The notes under the pieces are model-generated. The model was not told the DNA's origin. It saw only the letters and a program-made list of their open reading frames with translations, and searched no databases. A DNA stretch of 15,862 nucleotides, taken from contig PMCH01000324.1 of NCBI GenBank assembly GCA_003154055.1, forward strand, positions 2,553 through 18,414. The letters are read 5' to 3'. Numbering within the stretch: position 1 is the first letter of the stretch; every line of letters starts with the position of its first letter. Origin of the DNA: Acidobacteriaceae bacterium. Its GTDB lineage: Bacteria; Acidobacteriota; Terriglobia; Terriglobales; Acidobacteriaceae. Below, piece by piece: positions 1 through 7,719 of this stretch. A program made the translations under genes and the position numbers.

Positions 1-42
1 CCCTCACCGAAACTCCGGCGTGCAAGGCGGCAAACTGATGGC
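1..42 (-). repeat. Left copy of a 42-bp direct repeat; detached 3' end of a small gene
   Basis: Bases 1-39 match 3115-3153 at 37 of 39 positions and the match fades after about base 42. The right copy is the last codons and stop of the small membrane protein gene at 3118-3576. Here the same reading on the minus strand gives ISLPPCTPEFR and a stop at 4-6, but the sequence upstream of it does not resemble that protein. It therefore looks like a gene relic or the scar of a duplication. Whether the repeat continues to the left cannot be seen. The rest of 1-130 holds no gene that I can support. Confidence 0.7.
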
Positions 43-130
43 ACTCGGCGCACATCCGGGTTGTAACGATGTCATTCGCTTAGTAAAGTCGACGTTACCA
101 GCCGTTGACACCGTGTGACCGGTTCGGGTT

Positions 131-2980
131 TCAATGTTCCGGGATGATGAGCGGGACGTCTACAGTTCCGATTTTCTGTGTTGCCCGATCGATCACTCCG
201 ATGCGCAGCGTGTAGGTTCCCGGTTTGAGTTCGAGGTCATCGTGCGCGGTGATGCCGTTCTGCAGGACCTCCTGATAAGTTTCCGCATGCAGGGCCATGT
301 CCAGAGTGTTGGAGAGATGCCCGGCGTCCTTATATTGGCTGCCCCACGCGGTTGCTAGCAGGTCGATAGTGGCACACTGAAGATTCTCGGGGTTCTCGGC
401 AAAGCTCAGATCGTGAGCATCGAGCTGGTAATCGATGGCGACTGTCTTGCGTTGCTGGTCGGGAGGGAGAACGCGCACTCGTAGGGGAAGCATCGTGGAT
501 TCCGGTACCGCAGGAATCATGGCTTCGGCCAGGAGTTGCGTTGCCTGATTGCCTGAGAGTTGCTTCTCCGCCAGTGCGTAGTATCCGCGCCGGTAGCTTA
601 GTGTGGCCCCCGTTCGGGAGAGTTTCACATCGATCTTGCGGTACTTGCCGCTCCAATCAGCATTGCTGGGAACGTATGTCAAGGTGTAGCTGTTCCTGCC
701 ATGCTGCAGAGCCCGTACCATGGTATCTTGCAGATCGTTAGTGCCGTAAAAAGCGTGGCCTCCAGTCTCCCGCGCCAGATCATCCATGGTCGCCTGCAAA
801 TTCATCCGTGTGAACGTCTGTCGCTGAGACGCTGTCGTGGTCTCCTGCTGCAGAGAACCCTCGACAGAGTTCGGGGTACTGATGGCGATTCCAGCGGTGG
901 CCAATCCCTGCACGTCGACTGGGTAAACGGCAATCTCTGCGGCGCTCAACTGGTTCATGGCCTCACGGATTTTCGGCTGGCAAGGACTCGCAGTTTTAGG
1001 ATCATCCGCGTAGAGCGGAAGTGGAAAATCAGCCGAAAGCCAGATGAGAGTCTTTCTCCCCGGATAGCCGGAAGCCGTACGCGCCAGGGCCTTCATTGCA
1101 TCCAGCATCGTGCAGGCACTCATGCCACGAATCGCACGCGCCTCGCTTGCCATCGCGTCGGCGATCTTTTGTGCGGTTTGGTCACCTCGGCTCTTTTCCA
1201 GGTCTGCTCTCACTTGCGCCTGTTGCAGTTGAGCCTCCGAAGCCGCAAGCATTGGCTGCACACGGTTCGACAAAATCGCATTCGCTGCAGCTGTCAGCGT
1301 ATTCGAATCCCCGCTAAATCCCTGAATCAGGCTCAGCCTGTTGCTGAGGGCGAACAACGCCACCTTCTGCCCAGGCGGGAGGTTCTGCAGGAATTGCACC
1401 ATATGTTTGCGGGCGCGAACTTGGTCCGGACTCGCCGTGTTCAGCAGGTCGAAGAGAATCATTGTGACCGTTTGTCCGGGTTCCCGCGTCGCGATATTTG
1501 TGTACTGATTGTTCGGCAACTGCGCCTGCGAGGAAGATGCGAGAGGCGTCGAACTCTGTCCGTCTCGAATGTGAGCGCTGAACGATGAAATTGTTTGGTT
1601 CTTGCCGTCCTCGCGTACTGTGAAATCCTCGACTTTCAGGTCAGGAACAAATTCGCCTTTGCTATTCGTGGCGACTACATCCACTGTCACCAGCCGCGCA
1701 GTAGTGTGGAAAATGGCCGTGGAATCCGGCTGAGGTGAATGGCCCCATTTTGGTGGCGGTCCGGCACCGGCGGTTTCATTGATCCGATCCCTACGGGCGA
1801 CGTCCTCCTTTCCGCCAGAAGGAGCCTTGACAGAAAAAACCTTCAGATGGAGTCTGTCGATATACGCCAACTGCGCCCCCCGCGGCGAGAGAGCGAGATC
1901 CGGCTCCGATAGTGTGGTGTTCTCCAGGGGAATCGAATCAATGACGCGGAGGGGATTGACTGAATAGACTTCGACCTGCGCGATCCCCCCCGTTCGAGTC
2001 GTTCCGTTGAAAGCTTGCAGGCAAACGGTTCCCAGAGTTTCTCCAGATCGTGAAACCGCAATTCTGCCGGCACGTGGCGGAGAAAGGGCGGCAAAACGGA
2101 AAGCCGCTGAGTCCGGGAAATGGGAACATCCGCCCCGTAGAAGCTTCTTGTCTCTTTCATCGAACAAATAAACGGAATCGCCTGCCGGGAACACAAGAGT
2201 GGAATCAGCTACGAACAGCGGGTGCGAGGGGATTTTGGAGCCCGACCACGCCGAAGTCCACCGAGGGGCATTCTGCTCAATGGTTTCCAGCCCCTGGAAT
2301 TCCAAACCACTGCCGTCATTGACGGCGTGAACGACGGACTTCGTGGAGGCAGACAAGTTCTCCCAGTCCCCGCTTTCATGCCAGCGGGCAAGGGGTTGCA
2401 AGTTGCGCGAGTCGAGAATAGCAACGCCGTTGACGGTCTTGTTGTCCGGAGCGCCGGAACTCAGCGTGACGGCCAGTGCATCGACAGCCGGAGACATTGC
2501 AGCCCACACGACGTCGGATGGGCTGACCTTGGGGATCTTGAGGCTGGCAATGGGCGTCTTGTCCGGTTTCAGAATCTGGATCACGTTGTCGAGCTTCAGC
2601 AGCAGTTGTCCGCTGTGAGTGACGCGCAGCAGCGACCCGCGCCCGCGGGTCGGCCAATCGAAACGCCGCTGAATTGTCCCCGCCGAAAGATCAATAACCA
2701 CCGCCTTGAGATGATTCGGGTAGGTCTGCGGGAGATCGCCGCGCTCCGCGAGCGCGCCCTCCGTGTGGCACACGGTGTAGACAATCAGTTCGTTCTCCGA
2801 CAAAAAGTCCACACCGGCTGGCGGATCGTTGTACGGCTGCTGTGCGCGTAAATCACAGAGTTCGCTGGCTAAATCCAAATCCAGGATGGGCTTCGTGCTT
2901 CCCGGCGCAGACGCAAAGGAGTAGACGCAACAGAAGACCAGGGCGAATGCAGCTAGATCGGAAAAACGCGGGGATCGCAC
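131..2980 (-). CDS. Secreted vWA protein of the acidobacterial VWFA-related type
   Basis: 949 aa from a GTG start. Residues 1-25 look like a Sec signal peptide (hydrophobic stretch, then FASA). Residues about 40-400 form a repetitive beta-rich region with propeller-like character (for example IAVSRSGE, LALSPRGAQLAY); this fold is my inference. Residues about 424-760 match the vWA domain common in Acidobacteria, opening with TVDVVATNSKGEFVPDL and VEDFTVREDGK, the family's usual entry motif. The MIDAS position reads DLLNT (D511) instead of DxSxS, so metal binding may be altered. Residues 760-949 form a beta-rich tail ending in a possible Ig-like segment. The product is probably exported and may bind protein or cell-wall partners; no substrate can be read. 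It lies 137 bp downstream of the small membrane gene on the same strand. The domain family is fairly certain, the role unknown. Confidence 0.85.
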   Translation of the reverse strand: MRSPRFSDLAAFALVFCCVYSFASAPGSTKPILDLDLASELCDLRAQQPYNDPPAGVDFLSENELIVYTVCHTEGALAERGDLPQTYPNHLKAVVIDLSAGTIQRRFDWPTRGRGSLLRVTHSGQLLLKLDNVIQILKPDKTPIASLKIPKVSPSDVVWAAMSPAVDALAVTLSSGAPDNKTVNGVAILDSRNLQPLARWHESGDWENLSASTKSVVHAVNDGSGLEFQGLETIEQNAPRWTSAWSGSKIPSHPLFVADSTLVFPAGDSVYLFDERDKKLLRGGCSHFPDSAAFRFAALSPPRAGRIAVSRSGETLGTVCLQAFNGTTRTGGIAQVEVYSVNPLRVIDSIPLENTTLSEPDLALSPRGAQLAYIDRLHLKVFSVKAPSGGKEDVARRDRINETAGAGPPPKWGHSPQPDSTAIFHTTARLVTVDVVATNSKGEFVPDLKVEDFTVREDGKNQTISSFSAHIRDGQSSTPLASSSQAQLPNNQYTNIATREPGQTVTMILFDLLNTASPDQVRARKHMVQFLQNLPPGQKVALFALSNRLSLIQGFSGDSNTLTAAANAILSNRVQPMLAASEAQLQQAQVRADLEKSRGDQTAQKIADAMASEARAIRGMSACTMLDAMKALARTASGYPGRKTLIWLSADFPLPLYADDPKTASPCQPKIREAMNQLSAAEIAVYPVDVQGLATAGIAISTPNSVEGSLQQETTTASQRQTFTRMNLQATMDDLARETGGHAFYGTNDLQDTMVRALQHGRNSYTLTYVPSNADWSGKYRKIDVKLSRTGATLSYRRGYYALAEKQLSGNQATQLLAEAMIPAVPESTMLPLRVRVLPPDQQRKTVAIDYQLDAHDLSFAENPENLQCATIDLLATAWGSQYKDAGHLSNTLDMALHAETYQEVLQNGITAHDDLELKPGTYTLRIGVIDRATQKIGTVDVPLIIPEH

Positions 2981-3114
2981 AGGCTGTACTCGCCTTCCTA
3001 TATCTCAGCCGAGACTGCCAGTGAATAGAGTTCAGCTGGGCTTTGTCAATGACCACGATCACTTTCGTCTGTCTGCAACCCCAGCTATTCCAAACGGCTG
3101 CTCGAGCCCCCCGC

Positions 3115-3156
3115 CCCTCACCGAAACTCCAGCGTACAAGGCGGCAAACTGATAGC
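3115..3156 (-). repeat. Right copy of the 42-bp direct repeat flanking the vWA gene
   Basis: This is the counterpart of bases 1-42 and encodes the C-terminus ISLPPCTLEFR of the gene at 3118-3576. One of the two differences in the best-matching 39 bp changes Leu to Pro and the other is silent. The two copies are 3,114 bp apart in the same orientation and enclose the whole vWA gene, as expected after a tandem duplication or an insertion by recombination. Confidence 0.7.
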
Positions 3157-3576
3157 GTGCGTCCCGCTCTCCACCCACACCTGCGCGTGTTCTTGCCGGT
3201 GGTTGACGATCACATCCACCACCACCCCGCGCCCCGACCCCGGACAGTTGCTGGCGCCGTAAACTTCGTAGTTCTGGACCACGCCCCAGTCCCCGCCCGG
3301 TCCCCAGTCCCGATAGAAGTCGCCATACGGATACTGCGAATGATTTTGCTGATGCCCCTTCCAGTCCGGATCGGCGAAATAGATCCCGTATGCCGTTTCG
3401 TAATCTTTCTTTTGTAACGCGGCAAAAAACTGCCCGCCAATCCTCTTCTCCCGCCAGTACCGGTTGGTCCACCCAATCACCAGCAGGACCAGCACCACCA
3501 CGATGCCTACCGCGATCATGATCCGGCGGCGCCGCTGCTTGGCAAAGTCATACTTCTGCGCATCGAGCAAGGTCAT
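3118..3576 (-). CDS. Small membrane-anchored protein of unknown function
   Basis: 152 aa from ATG. A basic stretch (KQRRRR, residues 13-18) is followed by one hydrophobic segment (about 19-36), typical of an N-in single-pass anchor that puts the rest outside the cytoplasm. The segment 48-62 (QFFAALQKKDYETAY) resembles the opening helix of small NTF2-like or DUF4878-type lipoprotein folds; this is a weak likeness. The C-terminal half is beta-rich and ends SLPPCTLEFR. No catalytic motif is visible. It is read in the same direction as the vWA gene and diverges from cheY. No good Shine-Dalgarno sequence precedes the ATG. Its last codons are repeated at bases 1-42. Confidence 0.7.
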   Translation of the reverse strand: MTLLDAQKYDFAKQRRRRIMIAVGIVVVLVLLVIGWTNRYWREKRIGGQFFAALQKKDYETAYGIYFADPDWKGHQQNHSQYPYGDFYRDWGPGGDWGVVQNYEVYGASNCPGSGRGVVVDVIVNHRQEHAQVWVESGTHAISLPPCTLEFR

Positions 3577-3707
3577 AGCTATTCATAAGCATAGCGGATT
3601 CCCCGAACGAAAAGGTAGACCCGCAGAACCATCTATCGGCCGCCCGTATTTCACCCTCCACATTCCCAATCCCTAGAATTCTCTAATGCGCTCCACATCC
3701 GCCTCTC

Positions 3708-3735
3708 TAAAGCGCTACCCCCAACTTGCCGATGG
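3708..3735 (+). promoter_or_regulatory. Possible sigma-28 (FliA) promoter for cheY-cheX
   Basis: TAAAGCGC (3708-3715) and GCCGATGG (3728-3735) resemble the sigma-28 consensus TAAAGTTT-N11-GCCGATAA. Eleven of 16 bases match, but the spacer is 12 instead of 11. It lies 73 bp before the cheY ATG, in the 232-bp gap between divergent genes. Chemotaxis genes are usual sigma-28 targets. The long open frame upstream of the cheY ATG crosses this site and shows no conserved protein sequence, which supports the later start. Confidence 0.45.
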
Positions 3736-3808
3736 GACGTTCGTCGGCCGGAAAACCCGGCGGCACGCGGCTTCACGGCCCGACCGCGAACCGCAGAGTG
3801 GCGGAACC

Positions 3809-4207
3809 ATGAACAAAATCCGGGCGCTCATAGTGGATGACTCCTCCGTGATGCGCAAGATCATCGAACGCTCCTTGCGCCAGGCGGGGCTCGATTTGGA
3901 GAAAATCGTGGAAGCCGGAAACGGCGCCGAGGCGCTGGGCGTGCTACGGGACAACCCCGTCGACCTGATCCTGTGCGATATCAACATGCCGGTGATGGAC
4001 GGCCTGGAATTCGTCCGCCAGATCGGCACCGTGGAGAGTGCAAAGGGCGTCCCCATCGTAATGATTACCACCGAAGGCAGCGAGTCCCACGTGGTGCAGG
4101 CGCTTTCCGCTGGGGCCCGCGGCTATATCCGCAAGCCGTTCACTCCCGATCAGGTAAAGGAACACGTCTTGCCGGTGCTGGAAAAGGCGTTGGAAAAGAA
4201 GTCATGA
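3809..4207 (+). CDS. cheY: CheY-like single-domain response regulator
   Basis: 132 aa, a lone receiver domain with no output domain. The acidic pair is D10/D11, the phospho-acceptor D57 (in LILCDINMPVMDG), the switch Thr T87 (MITTEG), the aromatic Y106 and the invariant Lys K109 (RKPF). All key residues are present, so it should be a working phospho-acceptor, most likely carrying the signal from CheA to the flagellar motor switch. I chose the ATG at 3809 over the open frame that extends to 3686, because MNKIRALIVDD is the normal receiver start and the extra 41 residues look random and overlap a promoter-like site. It overlaps cheX by ATGA, so the two are probably translationally coupled. Other CheY-like regulators look the same, so a motor target is inferred from the flagellar neighbours. 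Confidence 0.9.
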   Translation: MNKIRALIVDDSSVMRKIIERSLRQAGLDLEKIVEAGNGAEALGVLRDNPVDLILCDINMPVMDGLEFVRQIGTVESAKGVPIVMITTEGSESHVVQALSAGARGYIRKPFTPDQVKEHVLPVLEKALEKKS

Positions 4208-4689
4208 AAACAGATACCTCCATTGCGGCGCGCGCCCAAGAAGAAAACTGGCTGCCCATCCTTGAACTGGCCTTGCAGGAGGTGTTCGAGATCATGCTGG
4301 GTTGCCGGTTGGAGCCGGCCTCTGGGTCGGAACACCGGACTGGCGGCGACATCACCGGCATGGTGGGCCTGGCTGGCTCCGCCTGTGGCGTGCTGACCGT
4401 GTGCTGCAGTACCCGCACTGCCACCGCGGTAGCCAAACACATGCTGGGCGCGGAGACCGTCCGCTCGGAAGATCATGTCTGGGATGCGCTGGGAGAAATC
4501 TGCAATATGGTCGCGGGCAACTTCAAAAATAAGCTTTCCGGCATGGACGGCACCTGCATGCTGAGTGTGCCCACCGTCATTACCGGCGGAGAATACAGCT
4601 TCCACTCCCTGGCCGATGGCGGATGCCTGGAAACTACCATGCTATTTGAAAGCATGCCCGTCATCGTTCGCCTCGATCTCCACAGCTGA
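4204..4689 (+). CDS. cheX: CheX-family CheY-P phosphatase
   Basis: 161 aa, a normal length for CheX. It carries the signature of the CheC/CheX/FliY phosphatase group: D94-x3-E98-x2-N101 followed by P123. The pair E98 and N101 would insert into the CheY active site and speed loss of phosphate from its Asp. Only one such motif is present, as in CheX; CheC usually has two. The C-terminal part (about 124-161) completes the alternating beta-sheet fold. It begins inside the cheY stop codon, so regulator and phosphatase should be made in fixed ratio. A distant CheC-like activity cannot be excluded. Confidence 0.85.
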   Translation: MKTDTSIAARAQEENWLPILELALQEVFEIMLGCRLEPASGSEHRTGGDITGMVGLAGSACGVLTVCCSTRTATAVAKHMLGAETVRSEDHVWDALGEICNMVAGNFKNKLSGMDGTCMLSVPTVITGGEYSFHSLADGGCLETTMLFESMPVIVRLDLHS

Positions 4690-4705
4690 TACTTTTCTGG
4701 GGCAC

Positions 4706-4835
4706 CTCTGCCCAGGGACAAACTTTGCCGGGTGTCCGCGTAACACCCGGCAGAGTCTGCCTGGATCGCGAAAACTAAGACTCCTCTCATCTTCACCTTG
4801 TCGTGCCAGCCTCGTAAACGGCTCAGGACACGATA
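4706..4835 (+). promoter_or_regulatory. Structured leader before the flgF operon (riboswitch or attenuator candidate)
   Basis: The 216-nt gap between cheX and flgF holds no gene but has several inverted repeats. H1 is a perfect 10-bp stem, TGCCGGGTGT (4726-4735) with ACACCCGGCA (4743-4752) and a 7-nt loop. H2 follows at once: GAGTCT (4753-4758) with AGACTC (4778-4783). H3 pairs 4799-4805 with 4829-4835 (one wobble) and has an inner AGCC/GGCT stem. Two further pairings compete or cross: CTCTGCC (4706-4712) with GGCAGAG (4749-4755), which would break H1 and H2, and CCAGG (4712-4716) with CCTGG (4760-4764) in the H2 loop. The stretch AGGGACAAAC (4714-4723) recalls part of the c-di-GMP-I (GEMM) aptamer, but I could not fit the rest. 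No U-tract follows. Confidence 0.4.
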
Positions 4836-4905
4836 TTTGCGCAAGCCGCGCTCTCCCCTGCGTGGCCCCTGGCGTGCTTCTCCGTTCCTGGCAGAAGGAG
4901 CCCAC

Positions 4906-5640
4906 ATGGACAGCGGATTCTATGCAGCTTGCGCCGGACTTCGGGCCCAGAGCCAGGCTCTCGAAGTGGCCGCGCACAATCTCGCCAACCTGAACACCGC
5001 CGGATTTCGCGGGCAGCAGACCGCCTTTCAGTCGCTGATCGCGCTGGCACGTCCCGCGACCGCCAGCCTGCTCAATCAGACCACCTACAACTATGGCGTG
5101 CTCGAAGGGACGCATCTGGACCTGAGCGCCGGCAACCTGGAGAGCACGGGCAACCCGCTCGATCTGGGCATCCAGGGGGACGGATTTTTCACCATCCAGA
5201 CCTCCCGCGGCACGCGCTACACGCGCAATGGAAACTTCAGGGTTTCTCCCAGCGGACAACTGGTCACTGGAAACGGTGACCTCGTTCTGGGGGAGACAGG
5301 CGCGATCCGGGTTCCCGCCGGAGCCGTGTCCATCAGCGCGGATGGAACGCTGTCCGTAAAGGGCGCGGTCGCCGGCCGGGTCCGGCTTACCGAGTTCTCT
5401 CCTGGCACGCCGCTGACCTCCGAAGGCCAGATTCTGCTGGCCGCGCCCGCAGGCAGCGAGCGCCCGGCGCGCCATACGTCGGTCCTGCAGGGTGCAATCG
5501 AGTCTTCCAACGTGAATGCTGTGGGAGCAACGGTCGCGTTAATCGGGGTTCAACGCCAGGCTGAAATGATGCAGCGCGCTCTGTCTCTGTTTTACAGCGA
5601 GTTCAACCGCATTGCCACCGGCGATCTGCCGCGCATATAG
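4906..5640 (+). CDS. flgF: Flagellar proximal/distal rod protein FlgF
   Basis: 244 aa. The N-terminus (MDSGFYAACAGLRAQSQALE, then HNLANLNTAGFRG) is the conserved rod-hook family helix, and the C-terminus (ESSNVNAVGATVALIGVQRQAEMMQ) is its partner. The middle has GNPLDLGIQGDGFFTIQ and YTRNGNF, shared by FlgF and FlgG. It is exported by the flagellar type III apparatus and joins the proximal and distal rod. The start is fixed by AGAAGGAG (4893-4900) five bases before ATG; an open frame reaching back to 4798 runs through the leader and has no conserved residues. It is the first gene of the rod-ring operon. I call it FlgF rather than FlgG because the neighbour is the clearer FlgG. Confidence 0.9.
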   Translation: MDSGFYAACAGLRAQSQALEVAAHNLANLNTAGFRGQQTAFQSLIALARPATASLLNQTTYNYGVLEGTHLDLSAGNLESTGNPLDLGIQGDGFFTIQTSRGTRYTRNGNFRVSPSGQLVTGNGDLVLGETGAIRVPAGAVSISADGTLSVKGAVAGRVRLTEFSPGTPLTSEGQILLAAPAGSERPARHTSVLQGAIESSNVNAVGATVALIGVQRQAEMMQRALSLFYSEFNRIATGDLPRI

Positions 5641-5648
5641 GAGGAATG

Positions 5649-6440
5649 ATGTTCCGGTCTCTTTACACCGCCGCCAGCGGAATGCAGGCGCAACAACTCA
5701 ACCTCGACACCGTCGCCAATAACCTGGCCAATGCCAGTACGGCCGGGTTCCGGCGCCGGCGTCTGCAGTTTCAGGATCTGCTCTACCAGAACATGGTGAT
5801 GCCGGGGGCGGCAGCAACCCAGCAGACCACCGTCGCCGCCGGACTCCAGATCGGACTGGGCTCCCGCGCTTCGGCCTCGGAGATCATCCAGTTGCAGGGC
5901 GATTTGAGCTCCACCGGCAACCCGCTCGACCTCACCGTCGAAGGCCAGGGATTCTTCCAGGTCACGTTGCCCAGCGGAGAGACGGCCTTCACCCGCGGCG
6001 GCGCATTTCACATGGACGCGCAGGGCAATGTGGTCACTGCCGACGGGAACGCCATTGAACCCTCCATCACCATCCCGCAGGGGGCGACTTCCATCACCAT
6101 CGGCTCCGACGGAACCGTGTCGGTTACCCAACCCGGGCAGACGGCGGCGCAGCAGGTGGGCAATATCCAGCTTGCGCTCTTCGCTAATCCCGGAGGCCTC
6201 AACAGCGTGGGCAAGAATCTATTCCTCGCCACCACCGCCTCGGGCGATCCCGTGTTGGGGACGCCCGGCGGCAGCGAGGGCCTGGGACAAATCGAGCAGG
6301 GATATCTCGAACAGTCGAACGTGAGTGTAGTGGATGAATTCATCCAGATGATCGTGGCGCAGCGGTCCTACGAGGCCAATTCGCGGGTGGTGCGCGCCGC
6401 CGACGAAATGTTCCAACTGGTGAACAACCTTGGCCACTAG
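5649..6440 (+). CDS. flgG: Flagellar distal rod protein FlgG
   Basis: 263 aa, close to the 260 usual for FlgG. It shows the family hallmarks: SLYTAASGMQAQQ, NNLANASTAGFRR, FQDLLYQ, the distal-rod segment with QTTVAAGLQIGLGSR, then QGFFQV, AFTRGGAF and the C-terminal QGYLEQSNVSVVDE with IVAQRSYEANS. FlgG builds the distal part of the rod that passes through the P- and L-rings. Two ATGs in tandem start the frame (5646 and 5649). AGGAGG at 5639-5644, overlapping the flgF stop, is one base from the first and four from the second, so I prefer 5649; this does not change the protein beyond one Met. Confidence 0.95.
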   Translation: MFRSLYTAASGMQAQQLNLDTVANNLANASTAGFRRRRLQFQDLLYQNMVMPGAAATQQTTVAAGLQIGLGSRASASEIIQLQGDLSSTGNPLDLTVEGQGFFQVTLPSGETAFTRGGAFHMDAQGNVVTADGNAIEPSITIPQGATSITIGSDGTVSVTQPGQTAAQQVGNIQLALFANPGGLNSVGKNLFLATTASGDPVLGTPGGSEGLGQIEQGYLEQSNVSVVDEFIQMIVAQRSYEANSRVVRAADEMFQLVNNLGH

Positions 6441-6450
6441 AGGTGCCGCA

Positions 6451-7035
6451 TTGATCGCCCATGTCATGCTCGCTCTCGGAGTCCTCTCCGGCACTCTTCT
6501 CTGGGGACAAGAAGCACGCACGCCCCAGACGCCCGTCACCCGGGAAGAAATCCATCGGGCGGTAACCGACGAACTCCGCCAGCAGGGTGTCCGCGAAGAC
6601 GAACTGCCGCGGCTCGACGATATCGAACTCCCCGCGGCCCTGTTCGCGGCGGCCGGGCGGACGCTGCGGGTTGCGGCTGTTCGCTGGGAGGCGGATCGCG
6701 CGCGTGCGCAATTCCGGCTGGAGTGCGCTTCCGGACAATGCGTCCCCTTTCTGGTGGATGTGCGCGTGGAACGATCCGCGTTCCATGCGCTGCTGATCTC
6801 GAAGCCACCTTCGAAGCAGGCGCGGCCACCTACTGTCGTGCGCACCGGGGACCGGGCGAGGGTGGTCTTTCTTGGGGACCGCTTGCATCTGGCGGCCGCC
6901 GTGACCTGCCTGGAGCATGGTGCCGAGGGCGACATCATCCGCGTGCGCAATCAGGACGGCGCCATCTTCCGGGCGCGCATTTTGGGCCCGGGTTGGCTCG
7001 AGGTCTTGCCCCAGCGAGAAAGGAGCATTCGGTGA
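6451..7035 (+). CDS. flgA: FlgA, chaperone for P-ring assembly
   Basis: About 194 aa. A signal peptide (hydrophobic VMLALGVLSGTLLW, then GQEA) sends it to the periplasm. The C-terminal half is the SAF-like domain of FlgA, with VVRTGDRARVVF, AAVTCLEHGAEGDIIRVRN and GPGWLEVL, the usual ending. FlgA binds FlgI and helps it assemble around the rod. Start choice: TTG at 6451 follows AGAGGTG (6439-6445) with good spacing and gives a complete signal peptide. TTG at 6430 overlaps flgG but has no ribosome site, and ATG at 6466 leaves a very short basic end. The last four bases overlap flgH (GTGA). Function is secure, the exact start is not. Confidence 0.85.
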   Translation: MIAHVMLALGVLSGTLLWGQEARTPQTPVTREEIHRAVTDELRQQGVREDELPRLDDIELPAALFAAAGRTLRVAAVRWEADRARAQFRLECASGQCVPFLVDVRVERSAFHALLISKPPSKQARPPTVVRTGDRARVVFLGDRLHLAAAVTCLEHGAEGDIIRVRNQDGAIFRARILGPGWLEVLPQRERSIR

Positions 7036-7712
7036 GACTATTTCTGCTGTCTTTGCTTTTGCTGAATACCTGTCCGCTGCTGGCCTCCAAGGCAGCGTCG
7101 CGCGAGGAGAACCTCGCGAAGTATGTAGCCCGCGTACAGTTTGCGGAAGCGCCTTCCCCCTCCCGCACGCCCGGCAGTTGCTGGGTGGATACGGGACGGC
7201 TGGCTTCGCTCACCACCGACTATAAAGCGCACTCGGCGGGCGATCTCGTCACCATCCTGGTGGTGCAGGACGTGAGCGCCTCGAACACCGGCGCGGTCAG
7301 CACCGATCGCAGTTTCAAAGCCAGCTCGGGAGTGGATTCGCTCCCCGGAAAGCTCAAAGTCGGCGGAGCCGCCAGCCTGCTCGGCTTGCACTCGGCCGAA
7401 ACGCTGGCCGGGAAAGCCCAGGCAACTTCAACTTCGAAACTGCGCACCAGCCTGGCGGGTCGAGTCGTGACAGTGCTCCCCAGCGGCAATCTGGTGGTCG
7501 AGGCCGAGCGCTCCATCGTGATGAACAACGAGCGCCAGAACATTGTCGTGCGCGGCGTGGTCCGCCCCGGAGACGTCGGTCCCGACAATTCCGTGCTCTC
7601 GAACGCAATCGCCAATCTCGAACTGGAAATCAAGGGCAAGGGTGTGATCAGTGACGGTACGCGTGCCCCTCACCCCCTGCTCCGCCTGATTCTGCGGATT
7701 CTGAATTTCTAG
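7032..7712 (+). CDS. flgH: Flagellar L-ring protein FlgH
   Basis: 226 aa from GTG, which overlaps the flgA stop as GTGA; AAAGGAG (7019-7025) precedes it. After an N-terminal hydrophobic signal (LFLLSLLLLNTC) the mature part shows FlgH features: DYKAHSAGDLVTILVV, then a Ser/Thr-rich variable part, LAGRVVTVLPSGNLVVEAER, IVVRGVVRPGDVGPDNSVLSNAIANLELEIKGKG (quoted in pieces of the conserved C-terminal region, about 175-208). FlgH forms the bushing in the outer membrane. It is normally a lipoprotein; here the only candidate Cys (C14) follows LNT, a poor lipobox, so lipid attachment is uncertain. The tail after KGKG has a basic stretch ending LRILNF. Confidence 0.92.
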   Translation: MRLFLLSLLLLNTCPLLASKAASREENLAKYVARVQFAEAPSPSRTPGSCWVDTGRLASLTTDYKAHSAGDLVTILVVQDVSASNTGAVSTDRSFKASSGVDSLPGKLKVGGAASLLGLHSAETLAGKAQATSTSKLRTSLAGRVVTVLPSGNLVVEAERSIVMNNERQNIVVRGVVRPGDVGPDNSVLSNAIANLELEIKGKGVISDGTRAPHPLLRLILRILNF

Positions 7713-7719
7713 GAGCTTC

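Noticed and set aside
701..1588. 295-aa open frame on the plus strand
   Set aside because: It lies wholly inside the vWA gene on the other strand and has shadow-like composition rich in Arg, Leu and His.
3686..3808. N-terminal extension of cheY by 41 residues
   Set aside because: The residues look random, the frame crosses a promoter-like site, and the receiver domain begins at 3809.
4085..4100. Second parS-like CCCACGTGG within cheY
   Set aside because: Only the central CACGTG core matches and the outer arms do not.
4826..4840. GGACACGATATTTGC, like a sigma-54 promoter before flgF
   Set aside because: The gap between GG and GC is 11 bases, not the strict 10, and the stretch overlaps the H3 stem.
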